Source: Anastatus disparis
Lineage: Eukaryota; Arthropoda; Insecta; Hymenoptera; Eupelmidae
Assembly (NCBI GenBank): GCA_017163975.1
Contig: JAFFSR010000229.1
Span: forward strand, 10,620,001-10,684,000
Direction of reading: 5' to 3'
Length of the DNA: 64,000 bases
Made by a program: the position numbers and the translations under genes. Shown one piece after another: positions 1-12,884 of this stretch. The notes beneath the pieces are model-generated. The model ran no database searches and was not told the DNA's origin. It saw only the letters and a list, made by a program, of their open reading frames with translations. Within the stretch, counting starts at the first letter, position 1, and every line of letters begins with the position of its first letter.

Positions 1-3000
1 TCTTTTGTAGAAATGGTATTTTTTATGGTTAAATTAGTAATTTACTTTTTTTTTATTGGAAAAGGTTGTAACTATCTTATTTTTATTAATTGATTTGAAA
101 TATTGATTATTTTTAATGTTAAATAGATCTAATTGTATTTATTTTTTATAATTTAATTTATTAGTATTTACAATTAAAATTGATAGTCAAATATTATTTT
201 AGCATTTAATTCTAATATAATTCAAAGATATTTAATTGTTTAAAAAGTAAACTTTCAAAGTTGAAGTATTCCAAAAAAATGATATAAGACCATTAACAGT
301 TTTATATTTTCTTTTTTTTTTTTTAATTTTCAAAATGCACTATTTATGTAATTTACAACTGCTTTACTTTTCTGTAAATTTCAACACACATTTGTAAAAT
401 TGCTGCTACTTTGGTTTTACAAAAAAGTATAGCAATAATTATACTTAAATATTTTTACTTTTAAATTTTTCTGCAAAAAAAAAGAATTTTAGTTGTATAA
501 AATATTCAAGCTTACTTTTGTCGATAGGAGTTTGTACAAAAAAAAATTAATAATTCTTTTCAATTTTTAAAATTTATATTTGTTTTCGTTGGTTTACATA
601 AAAAGAACACAGATATAATTTTAATTCTCTTCCAACAATTCAAACTAGTTTGTAATTCTTTAAATTTTATTTATTAAAGTAATATTAATATACTGAATAT
701 CCTTTATGAAGTACATACGAGAAATGTAAAATTATTGAATGAAGTAAGTGAAGTTTCGCGTAAAGTCATTATTAAGTTATGAAACAAGAGATTTAGGTCA
801 TGCTTTGTAAAGTTCGTTAAACTTATAAACAAAGTAAATTTAATAAGTAAACTTTAAACTTCATCATTATTTAACACGTACTTTATTTTGCAAAATTTAA
901 AACAACTTCGCTTATAGAAATATTTCATATAAATATAATAAACAATTATTTTATTGAAATTTCAAAATTTGTGTATAATATTTTTGATAGAAAATTGACC
1001 ATTGAAAGTAGACACGAGTCTGGTCTATTTTTCATGTACTCTATATTAGTTCTTACTATGGTTAACAACACGTTCAATAAAATGTCAAAATTACTTTGAC
1101 TAACTTACGTAATGGACAAAAATAACTTTGTGAGGGAAATAAATAAATAACTTTATATATTATGACTGTGTGTTTTTATAGAATTGTCAATAACTTATCA
1201 AAAGTTAACGAGAATTTTCATCAGAAATAATTATATTTTTAATTAATGAATTATCTTTTATAATGGCTAATAAAACATTTTATTTTTAACAATAAAAAAG
1301 TAATAATAGATAAATCGTTTCTAAATTAAAAAACTTTTAATTACCACTTGAGTTACAATAAGATTTTCATAATCGATGTGTATACACTAACATACTAACA
1401 AAAATAAAAAAAAACAAAAAAATAAACATTATATCTTTCATAAACATTGAAATGAAAGCTGTAAGCTTGGAATCGATCTTGCCACTACTGGTACTATAGC
1501 AAAAAAAAAGTAAAAGAAAAAAGAAGCACGAAAAAGGTATGAGAAAAGAGGAGTAAATAGAGAAATTTCGCTGTGAATTCTCATCTTTCTCTCTTTGTGT
1601 TATTATGTCCCCTAAGCTTTTCCATGCGAAAAAGGCAGTTCTGGGAGACCTGAATACCACTGATTGTCCTCTATACAGAGCTTCTCATCTTCGTCGAGTT
1701 AAATTTTCTCTCTTTTTGCCTCTTCTCTATTTTATTCTTTTAGATTTTTTTTGCCTTTTGCTTTTATATCCATGCATATCGAAGCTGTTCTCATTCTATT
1801 TTTTGAATTTTCTTCTGTTTTACAGTTGAAAATATTTTTATTACTTTTAGATTTTTTATAATATTGTAAATTATGTTTTTAAATTTTTTCAGCTTTGTAT
1901 GTCTGACTAAAAAGGACTAATTTTACTTCTCTTTTAATTTCTAATTTTTTTCTATTGTTATTGTTAAATTATTTTTTTTTATTGTGAAGTTGCATTATTT
2001 ATTGTATTAACTAAATGTTTTCTTTTTCATAATTAATTAAAATAAATTTTTGTAATAAAAAATTTTTTCACCAAATATTTCTATTGTTTGCAATTATTGA
2101 AGAATAAAAGTTGCAAATCATCAGTTTTATTTTAAATTAATTCTTGAAAAAAATTAAGAACATGGAAATATTATTTTGACTATATTCTTCATTAATCTAA
2201 ATATACATAAAACTATCACTTTTATATAATGATTAAAAAAAAGAGATTCACAAAAAAAATCATACATACTAATTACTTGTCTCGTTCTCATTCAACTGAT
2301 CATCAGGCAGCGTTGAAAGAAAAGAAAAAAGAAAAGAAAAAAAAGATAAAGAGAAGAAACGAAAAGAGTAAGCATATATATACATGTATATATAGTATTG
2401 AGGTTCCCTTGCTTTACCACTCTACAGTCCACTTCACTATAATGATGGCAATCAGGCCCTTAGAAAGGATTTTCAGGAAATTCTCTCGCCTTTTTGTCGG
2501 CTCTCGCGAGCTCTTGCTTCTTCCTTTTCTCCCTTATTTTTTTTTCTTTTTTTCTTTCTCTCTTTCTCTTTCTTTTACTCTCTTTTTTTTCAACGGGGGC
2601 TACATTTTATACTGTGTATATATATACGTCCGCGTATAGCCGGAGATAAGGCGGACGCCGCAAACATTGCTTGCTACCTCCTTCCTTGATTTGTCTCTTT
2701 CTTTTTCTTTTTTTTTTACTTTTATAATAGCTTACATTTGGATTCTTCTTCTTCTTTTTTTTTTGTTATTGTTTTTTAAATACTTTTGCTTTTTAGAGAG
2801 GCTTTTATTTTTTTGTTTTCTAGTTCTGTATCATCTTGGCTTGGTGAATACTTTTTGAATTGCAATTCTAGGTTTTTAACAATACACGGAGGAAAAATAT
2901 AATCATGGAATTTTGAAAATGTAGTTCAAGGAATTGTTGTTTTGCTTTTAGAAAAAAAATTTATGAATATTTTTTGTTTTAATAGTATGCTTGATGGATT

Positions 3001-6000
3001 ATAATTAGTATTAGGAATGATAAAAGTTGTTGTTTCAAATTATTTTATTATTTTCATTATTTAGTTATAGTTTCTACTTGAAAAAAATACGATTTCATTA
3101 AAAATTTTCAAAGTACAATATACATAAATTTTGAATTTCATATATAATTATTATAAATTAAGCTTCAATATCGAAATTGAAAATTATTATTTTAAAATGC
3201 TTTCCTCAAATAATGTCTGTAGCAAAAATCTATTACAATCGTTAAAAAAAATTACAATAGCAATTAAAAACGACAAGATCCTTAACAAAAATTGCAACTT
3301 CCCACGCACATTCTAAAAGCAATAATTGATCACGACGTATAACAATAGACATTGAAAATGCAATATACATAGAAACTCATAAATTTATCAAGTACCAACA
3401 TAAAAGTCCATTTTCGTAAAAACATTATTCTTCTTAAATGTCACAACAATTCAAGAAAGATGCGCAACGACGTGTGTGATATTTTCTCGTGAAGTTCTCA
3501 TCCCTCGTCCAATAAACGTACATAAATATTGTCTGATAAAAACTATGAGCAAAAAAAAAATAAAAATATTTCTAAGGGTGAAATTTTACCCTTAGTTACC
3601 AGAGAGAATATAAAAGTTACTCTCTCTCTTTCTCTCTGAAGCACATATAGTCACTCCTTTGTTGACGGAACATTAAACACGCACGGATGATTAAACAGCT
3701 AATGACTTTTTAAGTCGAACCGCTAAGTCATCGATTAGTTCGAATATGTGATTGTGTGCGAGAGAAAAAAAGAGAGAAAGTAGGAGAGAGAAAAAAAGAT
3801 AAAATTTAACAGGATGAGACAGGATAGTTTTGACAGTTGGTTATGATTGACTTTGAGCGAAACTTTCGGCACTTGATTGATTGATTGATGCGCGCGGTGC
3901 TTGTAAGCGATGATAGGTTTTTCTGGTTTTAGAATGAATTCTTTTTTTTCATTTTGTTTTGTTATACAGTGATTTTTTTTTAAGATAAAAAAATAGACTT
4001 TGTTTATTGGTTTGTTAAAGGCACCAGAACCTATATATGATTGATTGAAAAACTTTCTATATGAATTTTTGTGAATAAAAATTTCAAAAAATGGGTAATT
4101 ATTTATTTAAATTGAATTTGTTTAATAAATTCTCTTACAATCAGTTTTTAGTCTTAAAGTTGTTTTCAATGAAAAATACATTGATAAAATTTGTTGACAT
4201 TAACAATTAGCTAATGTATAAACGTTGAAATTTCATGATCAATTACAACAATAAAAACCAATCCCTCAACCACCCCAACAATAACAATCCCAGTACAGCA
4301 TAATATATACACCCAACAAAAAGCTTCAAAACCAAGCAACCTACTGCCATCTAGTCAGAGATTCTTGAAGTTCAATCGAACTGCAAAATTTTCCAACCCC
4401 CTCTTTCAGAGACTCGGGGTTCAACGGTAGCTTTTTATCGATCCCATTGGTAAAAGCTTAAAATATTCGCCAAGTTTCAACTGGTTACTACTGACACTAA
4501 ACTTTATGCTTCTTTTTTTTTCTCTTCTCTCGAACCGCGGGGGATAACGAAAATCTTCTTAACCGATGATCGTTAATGGGATGCTACATTTTCCTTATCA
4601 GCCTTTTTTTCCGAGGGGTTTTGCAGTCGTAAAAGATGCATTCTGCATGATTTATTGGCGAATTTTAAAAAAGAGGTTTAGGGGATTATCCTCTAAGCAC
4701 ATTTTTGGTCATATCTGCGGTATATGTTTTTTTCTTTTTGATATTTTAATATTATCGCAGATTGGTCAGAAATATGTTATTTAAAATATTTAGTTCAAAC
4801 TTAACAATTACATCTTTCGTAAGCTTTCTTAAAATTATTATTATGTAATATTTACTTTCTAATTAATATCCAAATTTTAAAAAAAATTGTTATAAACGTT
4901 TAAGAATATAATTTTAAATCGATAATATTCCTAATTATTTTTAATAATTGATATTCATCACTATCTCTAAAATAAATCAGTAAACTTCATCAAACTAATT
5001 AATCCAATTATTATTCCCGTCATATAACCTCATTCAGCAAACTTTTTTTAAAATGTTACTTTTATCAAATGCACACGTCATTGACGGATACGCGTACGAT
5101 CGATTAATATTTATATAATTCATCGAGCACGAGATAAGCGATGTTTAAAAGCACTCCCTTTAAAAAAGGAAAGGTAAATAAGAAACGTTATATCTAATAT
5201 TTTTTAACAATCTAAACAGTCAATTTTATATCTGTAAATTCTCTATAGCCAGTCATCATCTTAACGCCTTAGTCATGCCACTACCCGCCTCCCTACCCTT
5301 CTTCTTCTACTTCTTCTTTTTTAACTTTCCTTCCGCCCAGTTAGCAGTTTAACGAGGTTATTTCTGGAGGGCATAACAAAAAAAAAGAGAGAAAGAAGAA
5401 TGAAAAAAAAAGAGAAGAAGCAAAGAGAAAAAATATATATAAGGGGGTGGTCATAGCAGTCGAAGAGAGTCTCGTGCGAAAATGAATAATGATTCGTCTA
5501 AAAAAAAGAAAGAAAGGAAAAAAAGAAGTTATATAAGTGATCGGCACGTGATCAAGATGGTTATTTTCTTTTTTCCCTTTTCTTTTATTTTATTTTATAT
5601 GCCGAGCGTATGTTGTATACTTTGAATTATTGTCATCGATATATGCGCATGCGAAGAGGAAAGATCGGGAACGCAAGATTTCTTGGATTATATATATATA
5701 TATCGAAAGACAATGGATTTAGTGAAGTGGATAACGTATGCACTGGTTTTATATTGATAGAAATAATTGGAGATGGGAATGATAAGATTCTTTTGCTTGT
5801 TTGATTATAGGTTAAATATTGAGATTGGATAGTTTTGGGTTTAATTGCTCAGAATTGATTTTTGATATCGATATGGATATATTTTTAGTAAACCAATTAG
5901 CATTTGATATTTATGCAAAAATAATTTTTGGAAATTTTTGTTTTATAAATGAATTTTTGTTTAGTATTTGTTAAGCAAATATTTGGAATACGATTTTTTA

Positions 6001-6587
6001 AAAATGCATATAAATTTATTAGACCTAAACAAATTACTTTAAAAACTTTCTAAAAATTTATACTAAACACCCTATTTTAAATCCTAAAAAAACCTTTCAA
6101 ATTTCATGCTTTTTAGTAAAACTTTTCACAAAACCTCACCCAAATCTAAAAAATTTTATCCATATTTTATATATTATTATATTACACACTTTTTGTAAAA
6201 TGTTACAAAATAAATATATATCTATCTATCTATCCATCTAAAAAAAAAAAATATTGAAAAAAATACGTGAGGGAAAAAATAAAGACTTGAGAAAAGAAGA
6301 AAGAAAAGCCTTGAGGGATGAAAAAAAATAAAAATTTTAGGAAATAAAAAAAAATACATTTAAAATAAAATACACGCCCAAAAACGCAAGGCTACAGCGG
6401 AGCTCTCTTCACGATTTTTTTAAAGAAATATTTGTTTGGTGTGACCAAATATTTACTTGAATCAAATAAATATTTTGTTAATTTAAAGAAATATATATTT
6501 CAATCAATAAAGCTTTATTCAAATTGAATGAATATTTGTATATCTTGAATAAATATTTTGTTAAGATAACTAAATAATTTACTTACA
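1..6587. other. AT-rich non-coding region
   Basis: No coding exon, RNA gene or complete mobile element could be supported here. The background is AT-rich. Three islands stand out by higher GC and purine or pyrimidine runs mixed with TATA/ACGT-type words: about 1370-1740, 2280-2660 and 5270-5720. Open frames in these islands translate to runs of F, L, S, K and R, and I treat them as low complexity. A short ATCT tract is at about 6215-6240. The last 170 bases before the foldback element are full of AAATATTT-type words that resume on its other side, so that element probably landed in an older AT-rich repeat. Confidence 0.6.
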
Positions 6588-8034
6588 AGGAGAGTATCAC
6601 AACTCTGGATCACGGATTTCGCTCAAACTTTGGGATAAGTTTCTAAATGTCAAAATATGAAAGGAAACAGAATTTTAGACACCAACGCTCAATATTTCCC
6701 TAGTTATAGGCAATTAAAGAAAATCACTAAAAAAGTTACTAGATTTTTAAACGCATATAGTTCCTTAGCATTGATTGCTAGAAGCTTGAAACTTTTTTAA
6801 ATGAAAGCTGAGCTCAAATCCTTTCGAAATAGTAGTTTAAACCTTTTAAAAATATTATTTTTTCCCAAAGTTATAGCGTAATAAACATTAGACCCAATTT
6901 CAGCTTTTGTTATCAATGTTTCAAAAAGAAAAATCAGGTCCAATGTGTATCACGCCATAACTTTGGGAAAAAATAATATTTTGACATGCTATAACTACTA
7001 TTTCGAAAGGATTTGAGCTCAGCTTTCATTTAAAAAAGTTTTAAGCTTCTAGCTATGAATGCTAAGGAACTATATGAGGATATCCACAAAACTTTTAACA
7101 TTTTAATAAACTCTGAAATGCTTAATTAAAAATACTGTAACTCAGCTTCCTGACCAGGTACATAAACCTAACACCATTCAAATTAATAGTTTTAAAGCCA
7201 ATAAATAGATTCTGGTATTTTTGTGATGGTATATAAAAACTTATTCTCAATATCACGAAAATTATCGAAACGAGTAACCATTTTACGTGACAAATCATAT
7301 AAAAATGCAAAATTTTCGAAGATTTATGGAAATATTTAATTTAATGTATTGGATAATCCAAAAAAATCATAAGGAATTATTTTTTGACTTCATTACGAAG
7401 AATTTAAGCCGGGTCAAACTTGTGTACCTGCTCAAAAAGTTTATTAGTAGCCTACAGAAGATATGAAGTATATTTTTGGTAAAATTTAAGATAGCTCAAC
7501 ATTTTCATAAGGTACACAAGTTTGACCTGGCTTAAATTCTTCGTAATAAAGTCAAAAAATAATTCCTTATGATTTTCTTGGATTATCCAATACATTAAAT
7601 TAAATATTTCCATAAATCTTCGAAAATTTTGCATTTTTATATGATTTTTCACGTAAAATGGTTACTCGTTTCGATAATTTTCGTGATATTGAAAATAAGT
7701 TTTTATATACTATCACAAAAATACCATGATCTATTTATTGGCTTCAAAACTATTAATTTGAATGGTGTTAGGTTCATGTACCTTGTCAGGAAGCTGTGTT
7801 AGAGTATTTTTAATTAAGCATTTCAGAGTTTATTAAAATGTTAAAAGTTTTGTGGATATCCTCATATGCGTTTAAAAATCTAGTAACTTTTTTAGTGATT
7901 TTCTTTAATTGCCTATAACTAGGGAGATATTGAGCGTTGGTGTCTAAAATTCTATTTCCTTTCATATTTTGACATTTGGAAACTTATCCCAAAGTTTGAG
8001 CGAAATCTGTGATCCGGAGTTGTGATACTCTCCT
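6588..8034. mobile_element. Foldback (long inverted repeat) DNA transposon, non-autonomous
   Basis: The two halves are inverted copies of each other. The left end AGGAGAGTATCACAAC is matched at the right end by GTTGTGATACTCTCCT, and the complementarity continues inward for several hundred bases on each side. The central unpaired part is roughly 80 bases, near 7430-7510. Small ORFs inside the arms show no recognisable transposase domain and are side effects of the palindrome. I see no clear target-site duplication at the outer ends, so the superfamily is undetermined. The left arm is interrupted by a second element at 6758-7072; without it the host element would be about 1.13 kb. Confidence 0.85.
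6758..7072. mobile_element. TA-flanked palindromic MITE inside the foldback element
   Basis: This 315-bp insert starts TAGTTCCTTAGCA and ends with the complement TGCTAAGGAACTA, with long inverted arms (about 6758-6890 against 6945-7072). It is bounded by TA at 6756-6757 and 7073-7074. The right arm of the host element has the uninterrupted version (CCTCATATGCGT, near 7860), which is the complement of the empty site ACGCATATGAGG. The TA duplication and inverted ends fit a Tc1/mariner-type MITE; the family name is inference. Confidence 0.82.
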
Positions 8035-9432
8035 AGTTAGTATAGACAAATAATTTTTTAATTCAAATAAATAAACATTTTTGTAATCAAAATATTATTA
8101 TTTTGATTCAATCTTTGCATCTTTTGAAATAAGAAAATATTTATTGCAAGCAAATATTTTTGAAATCAAGAGATAATTTTGTTGATTCAGACATTTTTTG
8201 ATTGAAACAAATATTTTTTTAATTCAAATAAATATTTTTAAATCTAAGAAATTATTATTTTGATTCAATGTTTTGTTTATTTGAATAAAATAAAGATTTT
8301 TTTAAATTAAATAATGTTAATGGTTAAATTTAAAATCAATTTGCTTCAATCAAATAAATCATTATTAGTTTCAAGTTCACATTCACTTTAGACAAATAAA
8401 TATAATTTTTTAAATTAAATAATTCATTTACTTATATTTATTAAATATTTATTTGGCACTATGCAAGTAAACTATTTACTTGGTTCAAAGAAATTTTACT
8501 TGAATATAACGAATTTTTCTTTCAGTGTATTCACTTAGTTTATCGCAAAGAGTGTACTATATAATTATCAACCGTAGTATATTTAACGTGCATATCTATT
8601 TTAGGCACAGCGAGTATATACACACATATTCTTAAGTGGAGTTATTATTACAATAAATTATTATTAAATTTTTTATAAATCATTTTTTTTTTTAATGAAT
8701 ATCTTACATGGGTCTCAATGAAGTTAAAATCCAAGGGCCCCCAAAAGATTTAATCCGACTCTGTTTGTTCTAATAACATAAGCCGTATTCATACCTGAAA
8801 TTTTACAATCAAAAGAGATTAAATAATCACAATTGCATCAACTAATCTAATTATATGATTCCAAGAAAAATCCAAGGAATCGTACAAAACATTTAAATTT
8901 GTTTAAAGTTAAGAAACATACCGTAATTCACATTTTTTCACATTAATACACAATTGTTAATAGTTATTCACAGAAATTATTTCCATATGGGGTGCTATAA
9001 AATATTTTATGGGGTAATCTCTCTGGGATAATAATGTCTTTCTAATCCCTCCCTATTCTAAAATCCTTTAAGCCGAACTAATTGTTTAATCTCTACTTTT
9101 TGTATACGAAATCCCTTTCTTGATTTCACTCCTCCCATAATGCTCCAGGAACAGCATGTATTTAAAGGAGTCGGCTTTTTCTGTATTCTATAAGTTATCG
9201 AAACACCAGAGGAAATAGTCTGTTCTTGGGAAGCTTTTAGCAAGAAGTAGACAAGTTAAGAAATAAAATTTTTACGGAACTTTGCAAGTGTGAAAGTGAA
9301 TTCTCTTTTCAATTTCTAAAACTACTTGTTAAATTTCTGTTGAGCTTGTGTAACACCAGTTCTAAGTTTGGACTTGTATCATTTGAGTGTACAGAAAATT
9401 ATTTTTTTTATATATATAATCAAGTTACAATT
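8035..9432. other. AT-rich repeat remnant and upstream region of the Sp-like gene
   Basis: 8035-8530 is a degenerate AT-rich repeat built of AAATATTT/TTGATTC-like words, ending near 8530 with TTTCAGTGTA. A similar end occurs near 14250. From 8530 to 9432 I see no gene. A TATATATAAT stretch at about 9409-9420 lies just before the start codon of the zinc-finger gene, but it is too close to be a confident TATA box. Confidence 0.45.
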
Positions 9433-10521
9433 ATGGATTCATTGATTACCGATTGTAATGAAGTATATATAAATCCCATATCAGGCATGCCAGTGGCAAC
9501 TCTGGTTCACTACCAATACGCAACGCCAATTGATAGTGTTTCAATACCTCATGATGAGGCAATGTATCATCAAATGGAGTATACATTACCGCCGATACCA
9601 CCAGAATCAAATAACCTTCCATTTAATACAAATGAAGCAACGTATCATCAAATCAAGGATAATAATCAATTGGCATTTATGCCGAGTTCGATGTCATCAT
9701 CGAACCAACTGCAGATGTTTGAATCACGCCAAAATGTATCGTATACAACTTCGACGGCATACACCACAACAGCGGTGAATTATCCATCTTTAAGCCAAAA
9801 TTATGCACAACTGAATATCGAAACAAGTTATCAAACATTACAATCAACACCAAAAGAATCGGAGTTAAATGGATTACATCAAATTTTATCAGTGCCAACG
9901 GCACACATCGCAACAGCGCCGGATAATGCAGTGTTTCATCAACATCACATAGAACTAAATCCATCAAGTTTACTACCAACACTTCCAGAATCGGATAGGT
10001 CTCCATTTTATACAGAGGCATCATGCAGTATACAAAGTACATCATCGGCATCCACTCAGATGTCTCATCAATCTATCGCACCACCTGCATCGGCATGTGT
10101 TGAAGTCGAAAAGAATAAGCGGGGTCGTAAGTGTATTCTTTGCACTTGTAACAATTGTAAAAATAGAAAAAATTCAGTTGGTCCCAGCGGTAAATTTCAA
10201 CACAGTTGTGACTATGATAATTGTGGTAAGCTCTTTATCAGATCATCACATCTTAAAGCCCATATAAGATCATTTCATACTGGTGAAAGACCTTACAAAT
10301 GCTTTTTCCTTAAAAATTCCAATACTGTTTGTGGACAAACATTTTTCCGGTCGGACTTGTTACTACGTCATAATAGGATTCATACTAAAGAGGCAATACA
10401 TATATGTCACATGTGTACTAAAAGGTTTACGAGGAGTGACCACCTCAATAAACATATTAAAACACATCAGAATCCGAAGAGAAAAAAGTCATGGGTACAA
10501 AGTACCAACGATAAAATTTAA
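9433..10521 (+). CDS. Intronless Sp/buttonhead-family C2H2 zinc-finger protein (362 aa)
   Basis: A single uninterrupted frame from the first ATG. Residues 1-230 are rich in S, T, Q, N and P and contain repeated YHQ/FHQ-centred motifs. Residues 234-242 (CILCTCNNC) resemble the Buttonhead box CXCPXC of Sp factors, with Asn at the usual Pro position. Three C-terminal C2H2 fingers follow: C259/C264/H277/H282, C290/C300/H313/H317 and C325/C328/H341/H345. The order and the linkers TGERPYKC and RSDHLNKHIKTHQN match the Sp/KLF finger block that binds GC/GT boxes in the nucleus. Two departures are visible: finger 1 has H-X4-H, and finger 2 has C-X9-C instead of C-X4-C. The lack of introns and the divergence suggest a retrocopy or rapidly evolving paralogue. 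Family assignment is strong; orthology to a named gene is not. Confidence 0.85.
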   Translation: MDSLITDCNEVYINPISGMPVATLVHYQYATPIDSVSIPHDEAMYHQMEYTLPPIPPESNNLPFNTNEATYHQIKDNNQLAFMPSSMSSSNQLQMFESRQNVSYTTSTAYTTTAVNYPSLSQNYAQLNIETSYQTLQSTPKESELNGLHQILSVPTAHIATAPDNAVFHQHHIELNPSSLLPTLPESDRSPFYTEASCSIQSTSSASTQMSHQSIAPPASACVEVEKNKRGRKCILCTCNNCKNRKNSVGPSGKFQHSCDYDNCGKLFIRSSHLKAHIRSFHTGERPYKCFFLKNSNTVCGQTFFRSDLLLRHNRIHTKEAIHICHMCTKRFTRSDHLNKHIKTHQNPKRKKSWVQSTNDKI

Positions 10522-10900
10522 TGCGCGCATGACCTTTTAAACATGATGAAAATATGCAATTTATTTAGTCATTAAATATTATTTTGATAACAAAAAATAA
10601 TTTGTATATATCGTGTAACACTTTTAAAATTTGACACTTAGCACGGATAGAGTGGCCGTGCGGCGAGCGCCCAGAACATCCGTATAAAAGCTTCGCTTCA
10701 AAAAATCTTTTTCACACATATACGAACACAACATATATCCCAGCAAATAAATCGTCGAATATAGATTCCTTGATAATAGCTTGAAAACGATCGCATTACA
10801 TTGTCGACTTATACGACAAGCCTGCATGTATTTATATGCTCGAAGATATGCGAAACTGATAATCCCTTTTTACATGAATATTTTTAAGCTCGAACCCTCT

Positions 10901-10940
<40 letters not shown>

Positions 10941-11645
10941 AGTAGTTAGTTGTCCGTCGGACTATACGCGACCCTATACTACGTTTTTTTTTTTTAACTT
11001 TCCCTCTTTCTCCACCTTCCTTTCCATACTTTGAACATTCATTTCTTCTTTCGACGACAGGCTGATGGCATTGTGCTTTTACGTAATAATTGCTCTTTCT
11101 CTTTCTTTTTCTCTCTTTGAGTTTCTTGTCGACTTTGTCTGGACTTATATATATGTTGTAAAGGAGTAAAAAGGGAGATATTCGAAGAAGCGTGAACTGA
11201 AGGGAATGCCAGGAAGAGGGTAAGATATTTTTTTTTCTTCTGATGCTTTGGGAGGAATAACGAAAAAAAGACTGATTTCGGTTTGGATTTTACATTCATA
11301 AATCTTGAAATCTTGAATCTTGTTTTAACGTAAAGAAACTATACTCTTTTAAAAATCGATTTTTCAAAAATTCACATTAACTACGAAGATTAATTTAGTG
11401 TGGAAAAAAACTATAAATATTGAAAAACGTTTATTTCAACGTTAGGTAACACGTGTAAACTAAGGAGTAAGTTTTCTTTATCAAGTTAATTTTTTTAAAT
11501 CATAAGAATTTTTATTTGATTTCATATACAAATATTAAGATAAAAATTAAAGTAGTAAGATTAAAGCAATAATTGAATTAATGTCAACATCTTCAAACTG
11601 TGTCTCGGCATAATGCTAGAAATGGAATAAAAAAATTAATATTAA
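10522..11645. other. Non-coding region with a microsatellite and CT-rich island
   Basis: Downstream of the zinc-finger gene I see no exon. The stretch holds an (AT)n tract at 10903-10936 and a CT/TTTT-rich island at about 10980-11170. Confidence 0.55.
10903..10936. repeat. (AT)n microsatellite
   Basis: About 17 uninterrupted AT units. Confidence 0.95.
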
Positions 11646-11850
11646 GGCGACTACGAAAGTTTGATTGAATTTCATTTTGTAGTTTACAAATTACTCTTTC
11701 AGTTTCTAAAATTTTTTTGATTTTTTAATTTTCCACCATTTATTATAATCCGTAGAATGATGGAAAATTAAAAAGTCTGAAAAATTTTACATATTGAAAG
11801 AGTAATTTGTAAACTCAAAAATAAAACCTAACCTAAAATCCGAAGTCGCC
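11646..11850. mobile_element. TTAA-flanked palindromic MITE (205 bp)
   Basis: It begins GGCGACTACG and ends CGAAGTCGCC, which are imperfect inverted repeats, and it is bounded on both sides by TTAA (11642-11645 and 11851-11854). The interior is also inverted: TTTACAAATTACTCTTTCA on the left is answered by TGAAAGAGTAATTTGTAAA on the right. TTAA target duplications are typical of piggyBac-type transposition; that a piggyBac transposase moved it is inference. No coding capacity. Confidence 0.78.
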
Positions 11851-11854
11851 TTAA

Positions 11855-12679
11855 AAATAAAAAAGAAAAGACAATTATCCCATAAAGATTCTTAAAAATC
11901 AATTGAAAAATAAAACTAAACAAATAAAATTATTAATTTTACCATTAACAATTTTATAATTATCAATATTTAAAATAGATATACAAAGCTTTGAAGCACT
12001 AAAAATTATTACGTATGAATATTCAAAGCTATTGCTATAATGCGTACGTAAACAGAATGAGAAAAATACGACGTACAATTGATGATTTATCATGAACGAA
12101 GTACCGAAAACGAGTACAAAAGTAAAAGGCAATAAAAGAAAGGAAAGAATGGGGAAAAAGGAGCGTGCCATAAGAATAATTGACATGGGAGATAAACTGA
12201 TAGTTGCAACGATATCATAAAGAGAAAAAGTACAAGAATAAACAAAAAATAGACTTCATTCATAACGTTGATTACGTGATAAAATGGAGCTTATTTTGAT
12301 AAATAATTTTCAATTATTGTTTAAATTTTCATTGAAAAATAATAATTTTACGAAGCTTTGTTTTATCATATTTTTTTTCTAGAGGAAACGTCTACATTTT
12401 GACATTATTTTATTGTGAACACAGAAAAATTAAAAACTTGAATTTATTATAATAAAAAATATATTATTAAAAATTGATTATTCTAATTTTTCAACATAAA
12501 ACAAAAACTCATCCATTGATATTCCCAAATTCATATACGATAACGTTAAAATACTTTCTCCTTAATGAAATTAAACATGTATTATTATTAAAATAAATTT
12601 TATTTTTATTTCTAAGTTATAATCTTGTTGCAGATTTTTTCAAAAAATTTTTTAAAGACTCTAATACTGCGCAATAAAG
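11855..12679. other. AT-rich non-coding region
   Basis: No gene or repeat could be supported; the open frame on the minus strand here has no recognisable domain or splice context. Confidence 0.5.
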
Positions 12680-12884
12680 TTATTTTTTTTTTATTTTATT
12701 TAAAGTCGCTGTATTTCAGCTGCCATTACGATACTAATTAGCGACGGAGATTGACAGTATGTTTATAAACAAAGCGCATGTAACGTACAGTGGTGCTTGT
12801 ATTGATCGGCCGAGAGCGGGATTCGAACTCGGGACCTCGAGATTACGAATCCATCGCTCTACCGTCTGAACCACTGCCGACTTA
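12680..12884 (-). repeat. tRNA-derived SINE, minus orientation
   Basis: On the minus strand the element starts with a tRNA-like head (GTGGTTCAGACGGTAGAGCG as A-box region, GAGTTCGAATCCCG as B-box). It continues through the tRNA-unrelated body with ACCACTGTACGTTACATG and CTCCGTCGCTAATTAG, and ends in an A-rich tail that reads as TTATTTTATT on the plus strand. The same head, body and tail recur in four other places in this window, so this is a SINE rather than a tRNA gene. Confidence 0.88.

Noticed and set aside
7122..7652. Two minus-strand open frames inside the foldback element
   Set aside because: They lie in opposite arms or the central part of the palindrome, show no transposase motif, and differ in frame between the arms; treated as chance.
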